Shown piece by piece: positions 6,467 to 8,282 of a DNA stretch of 8,282 bases. The first letter of the stretch is position 1. The number at the start of each line of letters is the position of its first letter. This stretch comes from Bacteroidales bacterium UBA6248. Lineage in GTDB: Bacteria; Bacteroidota; Bacteroidia; Bacteroidales; Lentimicrobiaceae. Under the pieces are notes generated by a model. That model did not search any database. It worked only from the letters and a program-made list of their open reading frames with translations, and was not told where the DNA came from. The position numbers and the translations under genes were made by a program. The stretch lies in NCBI GenBank assembly GCA_002441345.1, contig DJVU01000029.1, positions 1 to 8,282 on the forward strand. The letters run 5' to 3'.

Positions 6467-6529
6467 AATCCCGTTTATCCTGTCAATCCTGTAAATCCTG
6501 TCAAAAAATTAAATCCTGTGAATCCTGTC
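6467..6529. repeat. Tandem repeat, 9-bp period, array 2 (AATCCTGTN)
   Basis: Six matching 9-base units sit in seven in-register slots over exactly 63 bp: AATCCCGTT, TATCCTGTC, AATCCTGTA, AATCCTGTC, then AAAAAATTA as a non-matching slot, then AATCCTGTG, AATCCTGTC. Consensus, total length, orientation and the position of the odd fifth slot all agree with array 1 at 3549-3611. It lies about 100 bases upstream of the glycosyltransferase start. Confidence 0.9.
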
Positions 6530-6568
6530 TTTTTGAAAAATAACCATCAACTCGGTCATTCATATCAA

Positions 6569-6596
6569 TCCGAAATCAGAAATCAAAATTCCGAAA
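6569..6596. repeat. Short tandem repeat, 7-bp period (TCCGAAA-like, four units)
   Basis: Four in-register heptamers occur: TCCGAAA, TCAGAAA, TCAAAAT, TCCGAAA. The first and last are identical. It ends 13 bases before the glycosyltransferase -7 box and so covers the place where a -33 element would lie. With so few units, chance cannot be excluded. Confidence 0.55.
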
Positions 6597-6609
6597 TATC
6601 AAAACTCCT

Positions 6610-6617
6610 TACTTTTG
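6610..6617 (+). promoter_or_regulatory. -7 promoter box of the glycosyltransferase gene
   Basis: TACTTTTG (6610-6617) matches TAnnTTTG and extends to TACTTTTGCA, identical to the valS box. The ATG at 6633 is only 15 bases downstream, so the transcript would carry a leader of about 10 bases and no room for a Shine-Dalgarno. No TTG is found at the -33 distance. Confidence 0.55.
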
Positions 6618-6632
6618 CAAAAACTCAAACAA

Positions 6633-7505
6633 ATGAAAGTCTCCGGTTTCACCTTTATCCGCAATGCCGTTAAATTCGATTATCCCGTGGTGGAAGCCAT
6701 CACCTCCATACTTCCGCTCTGCGATGAATTCGTGGTGGCAGTCGGCAATTCCGGGGACGGCACCCGCGATCTGATCCTGGGCATAGGTTCACCAAAAATC
6801 CGGATCATCGATACCATTTGGGACGACAGCCTGCGCGAAGGCGGACGCGTGCTGGCTGTGGAAACCGACAAGGCCTTTGACGCACTGAACAGCGACAGCG
6901 ACTGGGCATTTTACATACAGGGCGATGAGGTACTGCACGAACAATACCTGGAGCCGGTAAGAGAAGCGATGCTGCGGTGGAAGGATGATTCACGGGTGGA
7001 AGGACTGCTGCTGAATTACACCCATTTCTATGGCTCCTACGACTACATCGGCGACAGCCGGCGTTGGTACCGGCGCGAGGTGAGGGTAATCCGCAACGAT
7101 AAGTCCATCCGCTCCTACCGCGACGCCCAGGGCTTCCGTAAAGACGGCCGTCCGCTGAACGTGAAACCCGTTGAAGCATGTATGTATCACTATGGCTGGG
7201 TTAAACCGCCCGAACTGCAACAGGCCAAGCAGGAATACTTCCATAAACTCTGGCACAACGATGAGTGGGTGGAGAAGAAAATCCCGAAAGCTGACAGTTT
7301 TGACTATTCCGGCATCGACTCCCTGGCCCTGTTCAAAGGAACCCATCCGGCTGTAATGCAGAACCGCGTCAACCGGCTTAACTGGCAGTTCAGCTTCGAT
7401 CCCACTAAAAAACGCCTGCCCCTTAAATCAAGGTTGCTGCATTCCATCGAAAGCCATACGGGATGGAGGATTGGTGAGTACCGGAATTACCGGGTAATAA
7501 AATAA
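6633..7505 (+). CDS. Glycosyltransferase, GT2-like (GT-A fold)
   Basis: This 290-residue soluble protein resembles the family 2-like glycosyltransferases common in Bacteroidota. These are expected to transfer a sugar from a nucleotide donor onto a glycan acceptor at the cytoplasmic face; donor and acceptor are not predictable here. The N-terminal strand KVSGFTFIRNA, then LPLCDEFVVAVGNSGDGT (27-44) form the nucleotide-binding half. YIQGDEVLH (94-102) carries GDE in the position of the metal-binding DxD motif. RRWYRREVRVIRN (143-155) and HYGWV (186-190) are further conserved-looking blocks. There is no signal peptide or membrane helix. The frame is open to a TTG at 6615, but that codon lies inside the -7 box, so ATG 6633 is the supported start. 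It is GC-rich, unlike the two genes to its left. No polysaccharide cluster surrounds it, so it looks like a single-gene unit. Confidence 0.85.
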   Translation: MKVSGFTFIRNAVKFDYPVVEAITSILPLCDEFVVAVGNSGDGTRDLILGIGSPKIRIIDTIWDDSLREGGRVLAVETDKAFDALNSDSDWAFYIQGDEVLHEQYLEPVREAMLRWKDDSRVEGLLLNYTHFYGSYDYIGDSRRWYRREVRVIRNDKSIRSYRDAQGFRKDGRPLNVKPVEACMYHYGWVKPPELQQAKQEYFHKLWHNDEWVEKKIPKADSFDYSGIDSLALFKGTHPAVMQNRVNRLNWQFSFDPTKKRLPLKSRLLHSIESHTGWRIGEYRNYRVIK

Positions 7506-7529
7506 ATGTGAGAATGTAAGAATGTGAAA
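7506..7529. repeat. Short tandem repeat, 8-bp period (three units)
   Basis: ATGTGAGA, ATGTAAGA and ATGTGAAA follow one another directly after the glycosyltransferase stop at 7505. Each differs from the others only by A/G changes. Three units is a small sample, but it matches the pattern of short-period degenerate repeats in the other gaps. Confidence 0.5.
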
Positions 7530-7643
7530 ATTAAAGAGTAAGTTGAATTAGGAAATCAGCAATACGGAAATCATTGAGAGATAAGCCTTTTCATACCGCT
7601 CCAATATATTCGGCAAAGCGGAGTGACTGAAGAAAAGTAAAGC

Positions 7644-7670
7644 ATCCGGACCAAAGCCGGATATTTTCCC
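7644..7670 (+). terminator. Weak candidate terminator after the glycosyltransferase gene
   Basis: ATCCGG (7644-7649) and CCGGAT (7657-7662) form a 6-bp stem with a 7-base loop, followed by ATTTTCCC. The T-run is short and the hairpin is 138 bases past the stop. A further CCGGAT follows at 7669-7674, so alternative pairing is possible. It is only a suggestion. Confidence 0.3.
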
Positions 7671-7724
7671 GGATAATTCATGACATTTGTTTCATAAAGA
7701 ACTGATGATTTTGCAATTAATGGC

Positions 7725-7732
7725 TATTTTTG
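7725..7732 (+). promoter_or_regulatory. -7 promoter box of the right-edge secreted protein gene
   Basis: TATTTTTG (7725-7732) fits TAnnTTTG and lies 33 bases before the ATG at 7766, giving a leader of about 27 bases. No TTG sits at the usual -33 distance, so support comes from the -7 match and its placement. Confidence 0.45.
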
Positions 7733-7765
7733 AAAAAACAACCCGTAATAGTTAAACAATTTTAC

Positions 7766-8282
7766 ATGAAGCGATTGCTGATACTGGGCCTTTGCATTAT
7801 TTCCCTCAGTGTTTCGGCCCAGCGCGAAGCCGATAACTGGATTTTCGGCTGGAGTTCCTGGATCAGTTTTTCCACGGGCTCACCGGCATACGTTCCCGCT
7901 CCCAACGGACTCTTTTCATTCTATGGTTCAACGTCCTTATCCGATAGTGCCGGTAATTTATTGTTTTATTCTGACGGGATAGAACTTTTTAACAGAAACT
8001 ATGATTTAATGTTGAACAGCGAAGGGTTGATGGCTGCAGCCTGGGCAACCAACCCGTGCATTGCATTTCCCAAGCCGGGCGATCCGGGCAAATATTATTT
8101 TTTCACGGTTGGCGGAAGATCAGGCACTACCAATAGGGCAGGCTCGGAATACTCGGTCATCGACATGGCTCTTGACGGGGGTCTGGGCGGAATCATTGAA
8201 GGTCAGAAAAACATACCCCTGATTGCCGCCGACAGCACATACGAAACCATTCAGGGGGTAAAACACGGAAGCCGGGATGCCT
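7766..8282 (+). CDS. Secreted Bacteroidota surface protein, N-terminal part (runs off the window)
   Basis: From ATG 7766 the frame is open to the window edge, giving 172 residues with no stop. A Sec signal peptide is clear: MKRLLILGLCIISLSVSA, with cleavage after Ala18 leaving Gln19. The mature part begins READNWIFGWSSWISFSTGSP, followed by SLSDSAGNLLFYSDGIELFN, NPCIAFPKPGDPGKYYFFTV and EYSVIDMALDGGLGGI. This succession (NWxFG, DxxGNLLFYSDG, PKPG....YYxFTV, YSxIDMxLxGGLG) is what I know from large Bacteroidota exported proteins that often end in a T9SS sorting or gliding-motility-associated C-terminal domain. The C-terminus is outside the window, so T9SS export is an inference. The NWIFG...LLFYSDG part probably forms propeller-like beta blades. 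The ATG is chosen because it starts the signal peptide directly and follows a -7 box (7725-7732). Confidence 0.8.
   Translation, partial: MKRLLILGLCIISLSVSAQREADNWIFGWSSWISFSTGSPAYVPAPNGLFSFYGSTSLSDSAGNLLFYSDGIELFNRNYDLMLNSEGLMAAAWATNPCIAFPKPGDPGKYYFFTVGGRSGTTNRAGSEYSVIDMALDGGLGGIIEGQKNIPLIAADSTYETIQGVKHGSRDA

Larger units (their letters stand above)
6166..6632. other. Divergent AT-rich intergenic region
   Basis: This 467-base gap separates the minus-strand lipoprotein gene from the plus-strand glycosyltransferase gene. It holds the possible leader ORF (6185-6238), a short alternating AT tract (about 6261-6276), the second 9-bp array (6467-6529), a 7-bp-period array (6569-6596) and the glycosyltransferase -7 box (6610-6617). 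Between about 6280 and 6460 I see no gene, RNA or convincing hairpin. The frame encoding NPVNPV-type runs across 6446-6673 is a by-product of the 9-bp repeat. Confidence 0.6.

Noticed and set aside
6446..6673. A + strand ORF encoding a run of NPVNPV-type residues and SEIRNQNSEI
   Set aside because: The repetitive peptide comes from the 9-bp and 7-bp tandem repeats. The frame also runs into the glycosyltransferase gene in another frame and lacks any start context.

Overview
The window looks like a chromosomal segment of a Bacteroidota bacterium, most likely from the Bacteroidales/Flavobacteriales side, though I cannot place it more closely. The evidence is a type IX secretion C-terminal sorting domain, signal peptides that leave Gln at the mature N-terminus, a Bacteroidota-style surface lipoprotein, promoters with the TAnnTTTG -7 box, and an almost complete lack of Shine-Dalgarno sequences before the main genes.

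Layout from left to right. (1) Positions 1-96 may hold the last codons of an unrecognised + strand gene, then a bidirectional terminator hairpin. (2) A cold-shock protein gene (215-406, minus) has its own promoter and a strong intrinsic terminator. (3) valS, for valyl-tRNA synthetase (687-3311, minus), is complete with all signature motifs. (4) Positions 3312-3621 are non-coding and carry the valS promoter, a 6-bp-period tandem repeat and a 9-bp-period tandem repeat. (5) Two AT-richer minus-strand genes follow: a secreted T9SS-sorted probable beta-propeller protein (3622-5118) and, upstream of it, a lipoprotein of unknown function (5227-6165). A perfect 15-bp hairpin separates them. (6) Positions 6166-6632 form a divergent, AT-rich intergenic region with a possible 17-codon leader ORF, a second 9-bp-period array and a 7-bp-period array. 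(7) A GC-rich glycosyltransferase gene (6633-7505, plus) follows. (8) Positions 7506-7765 hold an 8-bp-period repeat and a promoter. (9) The 5' part of another secreted Bacteroidota protein (7766 onward, plus) runs off the right edge.

Csp and ValRS are housekeeping functions (RNA chaperoning and tRNA charging). The glycosyltransferase probably acts in glycan or glycoconjugate assembly. The three exported proteins belong to the cell-surface/secreted repertoire. There is no obvious multi-gene pathway, and I see no defence system, CRISPR array, transposase or RNA gene. The most unusual content is between the genes. Four different short-period degenerate tandem repeats (6, 7, 8 and 9 bp) occupy the gaps. 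Two same-orientation 63-bp copies of the 9-bp array share the same seven-slot architecture and bracket the low-GC two-gene segment, which raises the possibility that this segment is an inserted or exchangeable cassette.
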